A DNA stretch of 64,000 nt from Amoeboaphelidium protococcarum (GCA_023515745.1 JALECJ010000007.1:62001-126000), one strand, 5' to 3'. Counted from the stretch's first letter, positions 12,066 to 27,337 are shown. Program-made: numbers and translations. The notes: generated by a model not told the origin, from the letters alone.

Positions 12066-12700
12066 TCATTTTTTAAGACGCTACTTGTTTGCAGATTGCG
12101 CGCTACTTCGTCTAACAGGAAGGTGGGTATCTCTAAACTTACCTCTTGTAACGTTGGTACTTAGAGGCGTCGGAGACTCACGGACGGCTCTGAGCGCCCG
12201 CTAAGCTACATTCTTGCTGGTAGGAGTCCAATTTTAAATCACAGTCTTTGTCTTACGGCGCAACTACTCGTTATCGCGGTTTTTACTGGCCAGATACTTA
12301 AGGAGCGGATGGGCCATAACATTCCAATCGCTGTGATCTCCTAAATGCTCATGGCAGTATCTCGCCAGTTCCACGGGATCAGCCCCGCACAGTTTCTCCA
12401 ATTCTGCCAACGCCATCTGAATATCTTGCGGCAGGCGACCTTTTTTCTCATCCAATTTTTCGAGCAGCAACTTCATGTTAGATGTCTTGGAAAAATTGAT
12501 AAATTCCTCCTAAATCTAATCTTTCTATCGCTCGATCAAGACAGGATCCTTATACAAAGCGCCGACTCTGCGGCAGAACATTTATCCAAATGCGGCTAAC
12601 AAGTCGCGTATCTTAATCTTCGCCAATTGGACTTGCAAATCCGAGACTTTAGTCTTTATTACTCGTATTTTGACTCGTAGTTGCTAATCAGAAAGTCTCC
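12066..12700 (-). CDS. Unrecognised helical protein, 5' end unresolved
   Basis: Open minus frame (UAR as Gln) of over 200 residues ending in TGA at 12066-12068. The core is predicted helical and charged (KLLLEKLDEKKGRLPQDIQ, then ALAELEKLCGADPVELARYC), then a basic tail. No start Met is clear upstream of residue MKLLLEKL (12476), so the 5' end may lie across an intron. A possible intron begins GTAAGT near 12143 and ends GCGGTAG near 12025, giving a slightly shorter C-terminus. Not recognised as any family. Confidence 0.4.
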
Positions 12701-12739
12701 ACTATTCAATTGTCTGACTTTACTATTAATGTAGATCAC

Positions 12740-14130
12740 CAAAACAGAAATATCATTTATAGAGTTTGATCACAGTTACTCTCGTCTTCTCTGATATCGA
12801 ATCGGCTTGTTTCCAACATGAGTTGGACAATTCTTCTGCAGGCTTCTTTTTATTGCTGTATTGCTGAGAGTTCAGATTTACTACACCATTACATGACTGT
12901 TAACCGCTCTTGATGCAAAGGGCAATCCAGCAGTAGATGTGTCATTGTTTCTCACTTCTCACTACATTCACAACCATTTGATTTACCACCAATTCTGCCA
13001 ATGACTGCATTGACCGGTCCTTTATTAGTCTTAGCCCAAGTCAGAAATTGCGGCTATCTCATCCATAAATCTCTCTGCAAGACTGCAACTTGGAACTTAT
13101 TTCCTTGAAATCTGGTCTTCTTCAGCTCCTTGATGTATTTAAACACCCGATTTGCCTTGGCAGGCTGAACTGTTAAGATTAATATAAGAGAGTGAAGTGA
13201 ATATGAGATATATTACAAGTATATTTACAGTGTTTCTACTCTTGTGTGATAAAGAGAGCGAGTGAGTGACTGAAACGCGTCAACACATCGATTACCATTA
13301 AATCAATAAAAATTTCCCATTCTACTTCATCAGCTATCGACCAGAGCTTTTAAGGTTACAAAAATCTACCATCCACATCTGCAATTAGGAACTCATCCGC
13401 ATGCTGATCAGCTCACTGACCTTTTGCGGACAGAGTGTCCTCATTCTACCGTACTTAGCTTTACCAAAACTCAATTTGACGGCGTAAAACTGGTATGGAC
13501 TATGAATTAGATTATTCGCTACACATTTAGTATGGTAGGAGCAAAATATTTCAATTAATCGTTTGACATTTGGTGATGAGGACCGACTCATCCTCTTGTT
13601 GATTAGTTTGACGAGACGTTCTTCTTCATTTCATAATTCTCTAGTTATCTACAGTATAAGCCTTCAAACATTCCATAGATTTTTAGATAGGGAGGAGTCG
13701 CGCGTTTGAGCCTCGCTTATTTTCATTTTACGCAGTCTTGCGCAAGCTCAGAGAAGTTGGAGCCATAAACGGAATCAACAGTCCTCGCAGGTGCAAATCC
13801 ATAAGCAAGAAGCCATGGACTATTTTGGATCAAAGTTTCACATGTGCAACCTCTGAGCTAGCCCTGGAAGACATTGTTAGATAAACACAGTTGAGTGTGG
13901 AGAATATCCTTCGTCTAATTTAGAGATTATTAATTTAACCTGTCGCTCGCCAATTAAGGCATTTTCCAAGTACAAAAGTAAGTCTGAATCCAAGAGTAAA
14001 GTTTCTTCAAAGGCGTCTAGATCGATTGTAGGGTAATTTTTTGACAAACCTACTGTGAATCAGGAAGGCTAGATTCAATATAAAGGCTCAAGTTGCAGTA
14101 AATGGTTCAAATATAATCCAAGCTCGACTA
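12740..14130 (-). pseudogene. Decayed non-LTR retrotransposon-like remains
   Basis: The 13175-12740 part reads RQPQFLTWAKTNKGPV ... GCECSEK, TGA, ETMTHLLLDCPLHQERL. That is the C-x-C ... E-T-x-x-H-x-L-L-x-C-P zinc-knuckle end typical of LINE ORF2 proteins, with an in-frame TGA inside it. Upstream pieces in other frames look coding: 13625-13280 (KRMSRSSSPNVKRLIEIF), 13890-13730 (NSPWLLAYGFAPARTVDS) and 14050-13840 (DLDAFEETLLLDSDLLLYL). No reverse transcriptase YxDD box was found. Only the C-terminal motif is specific; inclusion of upstream pieces is inference. Confidence 0.4.
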
Positions 14131-14575
14131 TTACCTAATTGCAGCATATAAACGCTGTCCATGAGAATGTGACATTGAATGCTGAATCTTTGGGGGTACG
14201 AAGACGTCGTGGCCATGATTAGTCATTAGATTGAAAAACTGATACAGTCCTGAGAAATTCCGTAATGTCCTTATTCGTTTAATAGTCGCCAAAAGCTTAT
14301 CATTTGAATTTGTCGAGTATCCTGAGGTCAAAGGGTTAATCTAATTGGTTCGCCCATTCAGTACAGCTGACTGGAAGTAGATCAGTGCGAGAGCAAAGTT
14401 CGAATATTTGGATATTTGAACAAACATATATGCGCAAATAGTGCCTTCTTTTCACGGTAAAATATTCGATTGGAATGCTAATATTAGTCGAATATTTACA
14501 AATACATTCTTTGCTTAGGGAGTATACTTGGCATGCAGCACAATATGGTAGTACGTGAAGAAGCAAGATCAGTTC

Positions 14576-15262
14576 ATGTTGATTTAATTGCAGTTGCTAC
14601 TGCATGAAGTTTCTCAAATGGTTGGCGTTCCGTATGTCGCTTGCAGCCGCAGTGGGACCCGCCGTATACCATATTTTAATAAGTCTAATGAGAATATGGT
14701 CTAGTTGCTTTTGATGTACAATTTTTAATAATTGCTTGAGATGGAGATGTAAGTTAGTCGTGCTGGATAGCAGTCTTCTCAGGCAGTGTTATCTTCTTCT
14801 CAGGCACAATCCACGGCGTCGGTCGAGATTGTACATCAGAGACAAATCAACAAGGCACATTAATAAGTACCTCTAGTTCCCAGTCATGGAAAGTTGATCA
14901 CTGAAGACTTCTGTAAGAGATTCTCCATTTAATTGCCTTAATCTGTATCTGAGGAGGACGTAAAATTCATGTCTCTAGTTGCTACAGATATTATCACAAA
15001 TTAAACCGACAAACGCCTGATTGTTAGGTTAGGGGGTATTCATTATGTGATCTGATAGTTTTCGGACTTAAAGGTTACAATATATTCTTTACTTGATTAG
15101 TTTTCCATAGCTTAAATATTGACTTATTGTAACCCAATAAATGTCACTGATGATGCATAGCCTGCTCTATTATCCAAATTCCGTCGTCGTCGCCAGGTGT
15201 CGGATAACGAACCACCATTGGAATATTCAGTAGTTGGATATCCTCGTGATTCTGAATATTGA
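14576..15262 (+). CDS. Unrecognised protein, probably two exons
   Basis: From ATG 14576 the frame runs 159 codons with about 14 UARs to a TGA at 15053. The C-terminal part (LITEDFCKRFSIQLPQSVSE, then DKRLIVRLGG) looks coding. A second coding stretch, SKFRRRRQVSDNEPPLEYS to TGA 15260-15262, follows at about 15160, right after CATAG. An intron of roughly 118 bases is implied, but its donor (GTGATC at about 15046) is off the local GTA consensus, so the junction is uncertain. The open frame also extends upstream to 14417. A Gln/Ser-rich central linker separates the halves. Function unknown. Confidence 0.4.
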
Positions 15263-15344
15263 TCCCTTTAATGAGCTCTCTGACTAATGGCGTTAGTCTT
15301 TATTATCTTACCTAGAGACTGAAGTGAGCATAAAATCAATCTAT

Positions 15345-15698
15345 TCATTCATTAGTCTTTTTCATCTAAATCACCGCCCTGACAATTTACAACTTATCTT
15401 GGTTCTTCTTTAAAGCGATAGCAGAGTTGGAAACTGAATGCTAAATTCTATGCAATGACTAACTAGCTTCGCTCTATAAGTGTCGGTTCTACTCTAACAT
15501 CCTACATTATGCACTCAGAGCTTCTTGTATAATAAGCATTTGCTCATACTGCGGTCGATGCAACTCTAACAGATTCTGGTAAAGCTCTAGTCTCTTTGCA
15601 TCCACCTGAGTTCGCACATGTTACAAGTTGTCCAATTTAAGTGCATCCAACTTCTACAAAGTCTCTATCTAAGCCAGCGATAACTTTTCTTCAACCAT
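15345..15698 (-). CDS. Small coiled-coil protein, unrecognised
   Basis: Single exon, 117 residues, MVEEKLSLAQIETLQKLDAL to MKKTNE, TGA at 15345-15347. Nearly all of it is a heptad-rich amphipathic helix, including QYEQMLIIQEALSAQCRMLE. It has about 15 UAR codons and no TGA. The size and pattern suit a subunit of a small coiled-coil complex such as BLOC-1, prefoldin or a kinetochore complex, but nothing specific is recognised. Confidence 0.5.
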
Positions 15699-15951
15699 TA
15701 AAAACTTGTTATGATCAAATGTAAAGTATATGTATAAAGGACGAGCTATCCGAAGCGCTATTGCTGAGCTATGAGTTTAACGTTGAATCAAATCGCATTG
15801 AAAAGAGAACGAGAAGACGCGCTGCGCTGATGTAAAGCTAAAATGATATGAAGTGTGTGTAGTCCAAAATTGAAGAGATTCAAGATTAGCAGGGTCACTT
15901 CAAGTTAAAAGAGCTCAAGAAGAGACAATAATGTCAACACATATAACTAAT

Positions 15952-18424
<2,473 letters not shown>

Positions 18425-18637
18425 GTTTATTAAACTGCTATGTATTGTTGTAGAACCGCGCTGATCAACAATTGGTCCGAAAGTGGCGCAAGAATCGCGT
18501 TTCTCCTCGATCAAGTTTTTGGTTCCAGAGGCCGTCAAAGAGCGCGAGTATTGTTTTAATGAAAGCTTAATGATAAATAAGATGTAAGAATAGATCGAAA
18601 TCGACAGTTAGTTAATGGAAAGCATAGTAAACATGTA

Positions 18638-19767
18638 TCAGGCATTTTGTACTACAAATTACTGGCAGTTAAGGACATCCCCAAAAGATTCAGCCAGCCG
18701 TATAAAGCTTTCATTAGGAATGCAGATAGGTCTATCTCCCGGGCTTATTCCAGATTCACGTTCAAACTTATCTCTAAACATCTCTATACTTACATTCCTT
18801 AGTGCTCCAGATTTGTTCTTCTTTTTTGCCAGTTAGGCCAACTTATTAAACGCGACCAACATTACCTTGCGTTTGTCGGCAAAAGAGAATCTCAATACAG
18901 TTTACAAGTCGGCTAAAGAGCCAGTCAGCATGGGGGTATCGCGCATCTAAAAGAGAACTACGCCAGCATCAACTTTCGGCTTTGGAACAAAGACAGACGC
19001 AGGAACATTATAAACAATTTATGGTCTCATGATAATCTGCGACAAGGTACCCATTCGCGTGCGAAAACGTTTGCCGTGGCCGTGAGACTCACACAATTAC
19101 CGTGCCACTTCACTCTGATACATCAGGGCCATGAATACGCGTCTACCATGACTAAACAAGCCAATCTTATGGTAGCATTACTATAACCATCGCATGGTCC
19201 ACTTGGTTCCATATAAGAATGGAAGATTGCCAATAACTAGAATATCTTTGGCATTTTACGCATGTTCCTAAATCAAAAGATCCTCATTCATTGTATTAGC
19301 ATCTAGCAGGAGAAGCTTAAACTTATTAGGATAGTGATCTCGAAGCATACCTAGAATTGGCTCAAATCTTTGATCAACCTCAACGCCAATCACTTTTTAG
19401 ATCCTATCATTCTTCAGCAGAGCTCTCGTTAATCCTCCAGGCCCACATCCTACGCGATTCAAAGTTATCCATATATTGTTGTGATATATTTCAAAGTAAG
19501 AAGACAATACCAATTTCAATGACTGTAGGATTGTATTCAGGATTATTCTAAACAAGCGGCTACAAACTGCTAAATACAATTTTATCTACACTATATCAAG
19601 AGGTAATCAATAGTCCCTGTAATGCAATAGCTATAGTTACCGGTGACATTCATGTCAAATATAAAATTCTATCCCTTCTCTTTCAAAGCATCACCTCGAT
19701 ACAAATTCACCAGTTCTCTAACAGACGGTAGCTCTACTCGTTATGATAAAAATCTTCTGCAATACAT
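18638..19767 (-). CDS. Mitochondrial rRNA adenine N6-dimethyltransferase (KsgA/mtTFB family)
   Basis: Three exons (introns 19586-19640 and 19450-19510) give 337 residues. Visible are the KsgA start QNFIFDMNVTDKIV, SAM motif IEIGCGPGGLTRALL, GVEVDQRF, LLLLDANTM, the motif IV NLPFLYGT and the PKPKVDAGVVLF beta strand, then the C-terminal helical domain (SFADKRKVMLV). The family dimethylates two adjacent adenines near the 3' end of small-subunit rRNA. The divergence, the basic start MYCRRFLSQRVELPS and the long form suggest the mitochondrial paralogue (TFB1M/mtTFB) rather than cytosolic Dim1. Both junctions restore conserved codons (VTDK, EIGCG). Confidence 0.9.
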
Positions 19768-19910
19768 GGCGACAAAATAGCAAATTGCACGTCACTTTAT
19801 GAAAATAGAATAGTTCAGTACATTAGTCCAACACCTTACAAAAACGAAAAAGCAGACATAAAAGTACAAAATTTTTTAATTTATGATCTCTATTGCATTG
19901 ATCTTTCTGA

Positions 19911-22900
19911 TCATTAAGTACTCTATAGATCTACAATCATCACGGTGACATCATCATTGGTTCCCCGTGCTATGCCCTCCTGGACCAGTGATGACACGGT
20001 GTCTGAGAGTGGCATTTTCTTCTTGGCACACTGCTCCAAATACTCCGCCACATCACCGTATGACATCGAGTCGTATAGTCCATCACACGACAGTAACATG
20101 TACGCCTCATCACCTTGGAGTGGGAATCGAGAGTAATCCGGCACCGCAGACACGACTGGCTTCAGATTAGCATCACCAAATGATCTACTGACAGCGAGAC
20201 GGCCATTGACACGATTTTTACCTGCAACATGGTCCACGAAACCGCCCATACTTATGATGCGGTCCTTCTCATCTCCGACTGGATGATGCTCTCTAGATAT
20301 CGGGAATGCAACCAGATTATCTCCAATCTTCTTAAAGATCAAACACCTTGCATCTCCGGCCCAGGCAACATGTAGAGTTCTCTCTCTCAAGAATGCCACC
20401 ACAGCTGTTGATCCTCCTCTGAGACTGTCGCGTTTAATCTTCTTCAACACATCATCATCCGTCGATTTGAATCCATCAATAATGGCAGTCTTTATGTCAG
20501 ATTGAAATTGCGCATGAGTACAGATATTGATAGCCAAATGCAAAGACAAATACTCAGAGATGGCATATCCTCCGTGACCATCAAAAACTCCGTAAAAGCT
20601 TACTTAAGGGCCGTTCAGCTTGCAAAAGGTATTCACATCCTCGATAATGGCATGGTTATTCTCCATCTTCACATGGTTTTTACTCTTTTAGAAAGAGATG
20701 TCATAGCGAAAAGCTTTAGCCAACAGAGCACTCGGAAGCGGTGAAGTCTTTGCGCGCAAGTCGGATCCATTAGCGTAGACAAACTTTTTGAATAATTCCA
20801 CCACCTTGTCGAAATCAAAGATGTCATCACTAGGTTACTGACCCATATCTTTGGGCTGTAGATCGGTTACTGATTACTGGAAGGACTCTGCCAACTGTAA
20901 CGCTACTCCTACTATAGGGGACTTAAAGTGCGTCACGCCACTATCTATCCCTTAAGACACATAGAACTTACGCACTAGGGAGAGTGACGCCATCATTAAG
21001 AAGCTGTCCAACTCATGTCTAAATATCGAAGTCTTTAATTTCATAGCACCTGAACTCAAAGAGTTGTTAGACTATTGGATCGACTACTGCATGAGAGGGT
21101 GCATGTTCAACATATGCTAATCACTATTTGGTGCGGCATTAGGTACTTGACTCTATTGCAGAGCAACTGCAACGGGATTAGATGCTGGTTAAGCCACTTA
21201 CATAGCTTTGAACTAGGAAGATAGTTCGACAAACTTGGGCTGTGACGCATCGCCGCTCATACCGAGACCAAATGTAGGCGGACTAAACTATGGTTCGACC
21301 ATCCCATATGCTTCCTACTCAAGCTAATTATCCAATCCGTCAGCTTCCTCCTTCTCCTGACTAGTATGAGTCAATCGAATATTAGAATACTCCAAGTTCA
21401 ACTAATCGCCTTCATTGACTTGACGAGTCAGCTTAATGACAATGAGATCCTGTAACAGCCCGACATCACGCACGGGCGCCATATTGGTGATTTCCTCCTT
21501 AACAACTTTGGCGATATCCTTAGTCTCCAGAGTTGGGAAAGCTTCAATCATCAGAGCCATCAGACGATCCTCAACAACAGACAATGACAGCGGTGCATCT
21601 TTCTTGGCAGACTTATCTTATTGTACAGTAGGCTATTGCTACTGAGGTTATTGTAAATACTGTTATTACTACTGCAATGGCATCTACTAATCTGGTTTAC
21701 TAGCTGCTTTCTTCCCTTAAGATGCTCTCTACATCGCACGGTTAGTACTCGGTGCCTTGACAGAAGCCTCAATAACGAGGACTGCCTCAGCACAATGTCC
21801 AACAAAAGCCTTACCAGACACCACCTTCATCTCAAAAATTATTGTGGCCACACCTTGTATATTAACGTCCGACTTCCAGTAAAACTCAACCACCATCTCG
21901 TTAACTCCTTCATTAAAAGTAACAACTTTTTCAAATGGCGTGAACTGACTGCCCATCTATGCACTACCGCGCTCGGTGCTTGTCACTTTGACCGATATCA
22001 CCCCGCGAACACCCCTAGTTCTGCGCAAGTACATGCATACGACACCAGCACTACTTTTCTCTCCGTAAGTACCAGGTTCAAAATTCACTTCGCTGATTTC
22101 CCCGACGTTACCATTATTGATGTTATTGACAACCGCGCCATTCATGTTGTTATAACCATTGACACCACCTGCAGCTGATAGCTGGTACATAGGAGGGGCA
22201 AATCCATCTTACATTGGAGATGATGGCATAGTAGACGGGAGAGAACGAAGATTGCCAGGCTGATAACTTTAATTATTAGGATTCAGGATATCAAGTCTAA
22301 AGGCGGGGAATCTATACTTTTCGCTCCAATTTTTAACAGCATTTACCACTTTACTTCTGACCATTTCGCTACGAATACCCATATCTCTCAAGGCAGCATT
22401 GTCCATGGCAATCAGATCAAGGAATGAGCCGATAGTCTTCACACGTTCAGCTTCCATTTTGCGCTCCATCGTCAGTTCAGTATCCTGAAATACCCAGTCG
22501 ACAAAAGGACCGATCTTTGGGATTGTCTAGGAGGTAAAGCGCTCACCAAGGGACAACTCATCGCCATCAATAACATTGGCAATCAGTCCTTTCCCTATTT
22601 TACTACCATTGACGTATGTGCCGTTAGTACTGTTATCTTCCACAAAATAATCATATGATACACCATCATCAGTTTTGACTCTATAGATACAGCAATGAAT
22701 GTTACTGATCTCCGATGCATTGAAAGTTCTATCGCAGTTGCTAGATCTTCCGATGACAAATTCCTCCTTATTAATTTCCACCTCTGGGTAATTGTCCAAG
22801 ATAGGAGTCAACTTAGCCCATATTTTACCTGACTGCATCTTGCCGTTTCCATGGGAAGCGCGATGATTACTGCTGCCCTTCAGGAATCCAATGTTCATGC

Positions 22901-23576
22901 TCTTGCCGCCTTTAGGACTTTTCATCCCGTCTTCACCGTGCTTTTGACGACTTCCACCGTAACTTCCTACATCGCCGGGACTACCAGATTTCTACTTGCG
23001 TTATTAAGTAGCAGGCGGAGTATTGAAAACATCCTTCACATCAACGCTACCACTGGACTTGCTGCCACCACTCACACTTCCTACAAATTGCTTGACATCT
23101 TTAAGCCTCTTACTTATCGTAGAAATCCCCCTGTCTTGTCGGCTTTTCTGCTACTACTGCAGCTGCTGCTGTTGATCATGATGGGGATTGATTGCTTTAG
23201 GAGATCCGGTGGATGAAACTCCATACAGAGGCTCGCTCTTAGAATTAAATTAACCACTGCCATTGGATGCCTTGAACTCAGCAATAGCCGCCTTGAGAGG
23301 TAAGCACGGTGCCAGTGTACTCTCACTGATGATTGACGGACACAGTGGACATTGACCACTATTAGAAACCTCGCGCAACCACCGCACAATCGCCTGTCGC
23401 TCAAACATATGACCGCACTGAGAGATTGTCGGATCATCCATTATTTCACCCGATATTGGACACATAAAATAGCTGGGGACTTTACTGTTATTGCTGGCAT
23501 TACTGCTACTACCACCATTAGCGGGACTACTGCTCCTTCCAAAAGTGCTCACTCCATTCTTGACCTTGTTAAACAT
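19911..23576 (-). CDS. U-box / FHA / Calx-beta / PP2C multidomain protein
   Basis: One intronless ORF of 1221 codons with no TGA; I checked the frame across every internal UAR. U-box at about 33-100 (SYFMCPISGEIMDD, CGHMFERQAIVRWL, CPLC), an E2-binding ubiquitin-ligase fold. FHA at about 252-345 (FVIGRSSNCD, ISNIHCCIYR, EDNSTNGTYVNG), which binds phosphothreonine. Calx-beta-like repeat at about 500-605 (GVVCMYLRRTRGVRG, then FEKVVTFNEGVNEMVV). A Gln-rich linker follows at about 620-660. PP2C phosphatase at about 955-1221 keeps its metal and catalytic motifs: YGVFDGHGG, RGGSTAVVAF, AWAGDARCL, LAVSRSFGDANLKP, LLSCDGLYD, GTNDDVTVMIV. The protein is thus a candidate enzyme that reads phosphosites, removes phosphate and ubiquitinates. 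FHA-PP2C occurs in plant KAPP, but I know no protein with this full order. Ends TAA-TGA. Confidence 0.9.
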
Positions 23577-24295
23577 ATCTAGTTGCACTTCTTATGAGTT
23601 TCAACTACTGAGATACCAATGAATTTTCAGGATGTTGTCGAGCAAGATTAATGATAACTAAATAAAGCTTTGTTTGCGACAGTGGTCTCTAATGACCATC
23701 AAGAGGACTGATTAACGTGGTTAAAAATAGCACTGCACACCTTGCCATCGATTTAATCTAAAACTCTGTGTGTTTAAGAACGTACTTGATGGAAAAATTG
23801 TATATATTTACATACAGGAATATTAGCCATTCCTGCAATAAAGGCAATATTTAGAAAAAATCTTACTGCTAATTGGACTTAGTGTATTGCAAAGACTGAA
23901 AATCTGGTCAGTAAATGACGTTTGCTCTGAGTGATCGATTGGCAAAGCTCTGTTTCAACTGATCAACTGCAGTTGAATCTTGATACAAAGGGAAAGGGAC
24001 CTAAATATTTTTAAATTCTGTAATTGAAGCTGCACTAGATATCGAGTTGACTACTATGTTAAAATGACCTTCATTTACAGACAGATTAGTCTCGTGTGAT
24101 GTATGCGCTAATGCTATTTATAGATTGATCTATTGTTAACCATCGGCAACTCATGGAAGTCTGCAATGATTTCTTTACTATATTGTCGTTCATATAGACT
24201 GGTAATATATATATTATATTATTAAAGGTCCATTCTTTCTTAGTTAACACTTGTATAAGGCACTAACGCTTAATAATTTGTTGTGAAGCATCAAT
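23577..24295. other. Intergenic interval between divergent genes
   Basis: A 719-base AT-rich stretch between the U-box/PP2C start and the receptor-kinase start. No coding frame is recognised. An in-frame TGA at 24284-24286 fixes the downstream start at 24296 unless an upstream exon exists. Confidence 0.4.
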
Positions 24296-27200
24296 ATGTC
24301 GTACGTTAGCCACATAATGTAGCCGCTTGCTTCCTCTGGCGCTAGCTATTGTATAAGCGCGGTGTAAAAGCGCCTTACAACGGAAGTGCTCGTCTCTTGC
24401 TACTCTACCGGTGGAAAAGCGTTTATTCTATCTATCAGCCCTTCCAATTACTCTGATTTAGCTCAAGTATATACTGACAGCGTTGCAAATCGAAGGCTAA
24501 CTAATATGGTGCTGGATTCGGATGACAATATCTATCTACTCTTTGCTCAATTTGGTAATTTGAATAAGCAGTATGCCTACATCCAAAAGCTGTCGAATGA
24601 TTATGTTTTGCTAGGAGATTTGCAGTTTGGCAGTGGCGTGTAAGATTACATTTTTCACGCGGCATTCACCTCCAATAGTGATCTGATCTATGTGGGCTCC
24701 ACAGGAGGCAGTTTTCTTGGAGGCACTTATCGAGGTGGTGGTAGAGATAATATATATGGCCTCCTTTATAATAATATGACGTTGGGATGGAGTCAATAAC
24801 TGGGATCTACTTCTGATGAAATGCTGAACTAAGTTACGACATTTGATGGAAATTTATTTGCTGCTGCAGGCGGTATTAATTATCAGGCATATATTGTGTT
24901 CTTTTAGTCTAACGGGTTGTTTATGAGTTCGAAATAAAAACCAGTGAGCACTTAAGAGTCGCTGTTTTATACCGTTACTGCTGACAGTAGATACTTTTAT
25001 GCAGCCGGTTACTATTACAGTCCAAGCACCTAGTATCAGGAAGGTTTAATCTGCAGATATTCCATGTCGACATTTAACCTAGATAGTACGTACATAATAA
25101 GAATTCCTGGCTCTGGAAGCATGGTGCATTATGTCACTTAAGCTCTCTTTGTCGATGATGCAAACGACATGCTTTACTCTGTTGGCGTTGACTTTAAGTA
25201 CAACTTTCCGTATCACAGCTATTTCAGGTTTTTTACTAATTCGACGAATGTTATGGATTCTCTGGTGTATACTGCTTACAAGAATACTGCTCCTTTATCA
25301 GTTGTTGCTTTGAGAAATAAGAACATTTTTGTCGTTGGCTCTGGTGATAATACTGCCGATCCTTATTATTATGTTGAGAATTTCACTTATCCTAATGCAC
25401 AGCCGCTGGTTTAGCCTTCCACTGTTATTATTCCTAGAACATCATCGACTCTGAGCTCGACTAATGCTGCGACATCTTCATCGTTATCAACGTAGGTCGT
25501 TGTCACTACCATCACGACAACTTCTGTTAGCGTGCCCAAGTCAAGCATCTCAAGTACAACTTCTACTGCTTTATCTACCTCTTCCAAATTGCCATCTCCT
25601 AATTTGAGTGCAGCTGTATCATCTGTCTCATCTCAAGTTGAAAGCTACTCTACTTAGGGATCGATCACTTTGACTTCCAGCTCTAAAAGTTAAAGTACAT
25701 TGCCTAATGAAACGCCGCCATCTACATCGAGCTCTTCAATGTAAAGTGCATTTCCTGTTGAAACGCTACCATCTGCTCTGATAACTTCTACTTCGACTAA
25801 TTCCACAACTATATTAAGCAGTGTTATGTCTAGTGCTTCATAAGCTAATTAAGTGCCACTCAATACGACTGTAAGTAGCATTTATCCGTCGTCGTCAGTA
25901 CAAAGCTAGTCTCTTGAGTAACTAGCACTGACCACTACTAATATTAGCACCACACTATCGGGCAGCTCTACCACGACAAGAGAAGAATTATCTACCGTGG
26001 CAAGTTAATAATTATTTACTGCGACTAGTGAATGGTCTTCTACTCCTACTGTGACTAGTGAATGGTCTTCTATTTCATCGTCTACAAGCTCGATTGGTGT
26101 GTCACCTGCGATTACCTTGTAATCAGTTACAAAGATAAGTTTGAGTTAATCTACTGCATTGTCGTCCTCCACATAGAGTGACAAGGTCATAAATTTCTCA
26201 TTTGACCTGATGCAAACAAGTTCATCTATGGCCATTGGTACTACTATGAACACAGTGGCAACTTCTGCTGTTATCACTCAGGCTTCCGCAGGCGCGTTTT
26301 CATTTGGTTAAAATCTGTTCACTTATGCTGTCATTGCTGGTATCGTGGTTTTCCTCACGTTGAACACAGTTGCCTGCTTATTGTGCGTCAGGAGAAGAAG
26401 GTATGCGGGAGCTCGTAAAGTGCCTTTTGTATCAACTCCAAATCTGTCTTAGAGCATGACTCAAATGTCCAGACAGACAGTCACTGGCCATATGTCTGCT
26501 TAGCGAGGGATAACTTCTTAACATACTGGCATGACTGCTTATTCTACAACCATGACTGCTATGACAGCTGTTGCTACATCTCATGAACTGTCTATCCCCG
26601 CGTACATGAGGTATGAGTTTGGGTTGGATTTCAGAGCTGGCAAGACGATTGCTAAGAACGTTCGTGGCAAGATTTGTCACGGTGAAATTTTGAATGCTTA
26701 GCAAATCAGTCATGCAAATGGTTTGCAGGTTGTTGTCAAGTTCTTTGAGTTTAACGTCGAGGATCCCAAGGATCAATAGTGGTATCATGCCTTTTAACAA
26801 GAAGTCTCGGTTCTTCATATGCTCAGAGACTGTCCGTACATCTGTAAGTTCATTGGATACAGCGACAATCCATCCTGCATTATTATGAAGTTATATGGAT
26901 ATGGTTCTCTGCGTGACTTGATTTTAAAGAACGCGACATCAAATCAGATTTACAACAAGTCACTCATAGTCTCTTTGCTGACTCAATCCTGTTTGGCTTT
27001 GTCGCATGTTCACAAGTTTAACTTTGCACACTGTGACATCAAGTTGGAGAATATTATGATCGACTTCAATGAGTTTGGTCAGATGATTCCCATTTTGATC
27101 GATTTTGGTATCTCTGCTATGGTGGATCGCCAACAATTGAATGTAGCTGGCTTTAAAGTTAGTACTTTGAAGGGCTTGTCAATTGAGTATGCAAGTCCTG

Positions 27201-27337
27201 AAATGTTTGCGGGTTTTCGTGGCAAGTACCAGATTTAGCCTTATGAACTGCAGAAGGCTGACATTTACGCGATGGGTTGTATCACATTCAATTTTCTGAC
27301 TAGGACCAGAATCAAGTAACGCTTTATCTATTACTGA
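24296..27337 (+). CDS. Receptor-like protein kinase with beta-propeller-type ectodomain
   Basis: Single exon, 1013 residues, TGA at 27335-27337. Residues about 35-370 carry SBBP-like repeats (DLIYVGSTGGSF, GINYQAYIVFFQSNG, NIFVVGSGDNTADP), suggesting an extracellular propeller. Residues 370-668 are Ser/Thr-rich, a mucin-like stalk. One membrane helix at about 675-700 (YAVIAGIVVFLTLNTVACLL) is followed by RRRR. The kinase domain starts near 775: VVVKFFEF (VAIK lysine), HCDIKLENIM (HRD-type loop with Cys for Arg), ILIDFGIS, YASPEMF and DIYAMGC. The chain stops about 30 residues after helix F, so helices G-I are missing or on an unrecognised exon. No signal peptide is obvious. It carries dozens of UARs. 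Confidence 0.8.
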
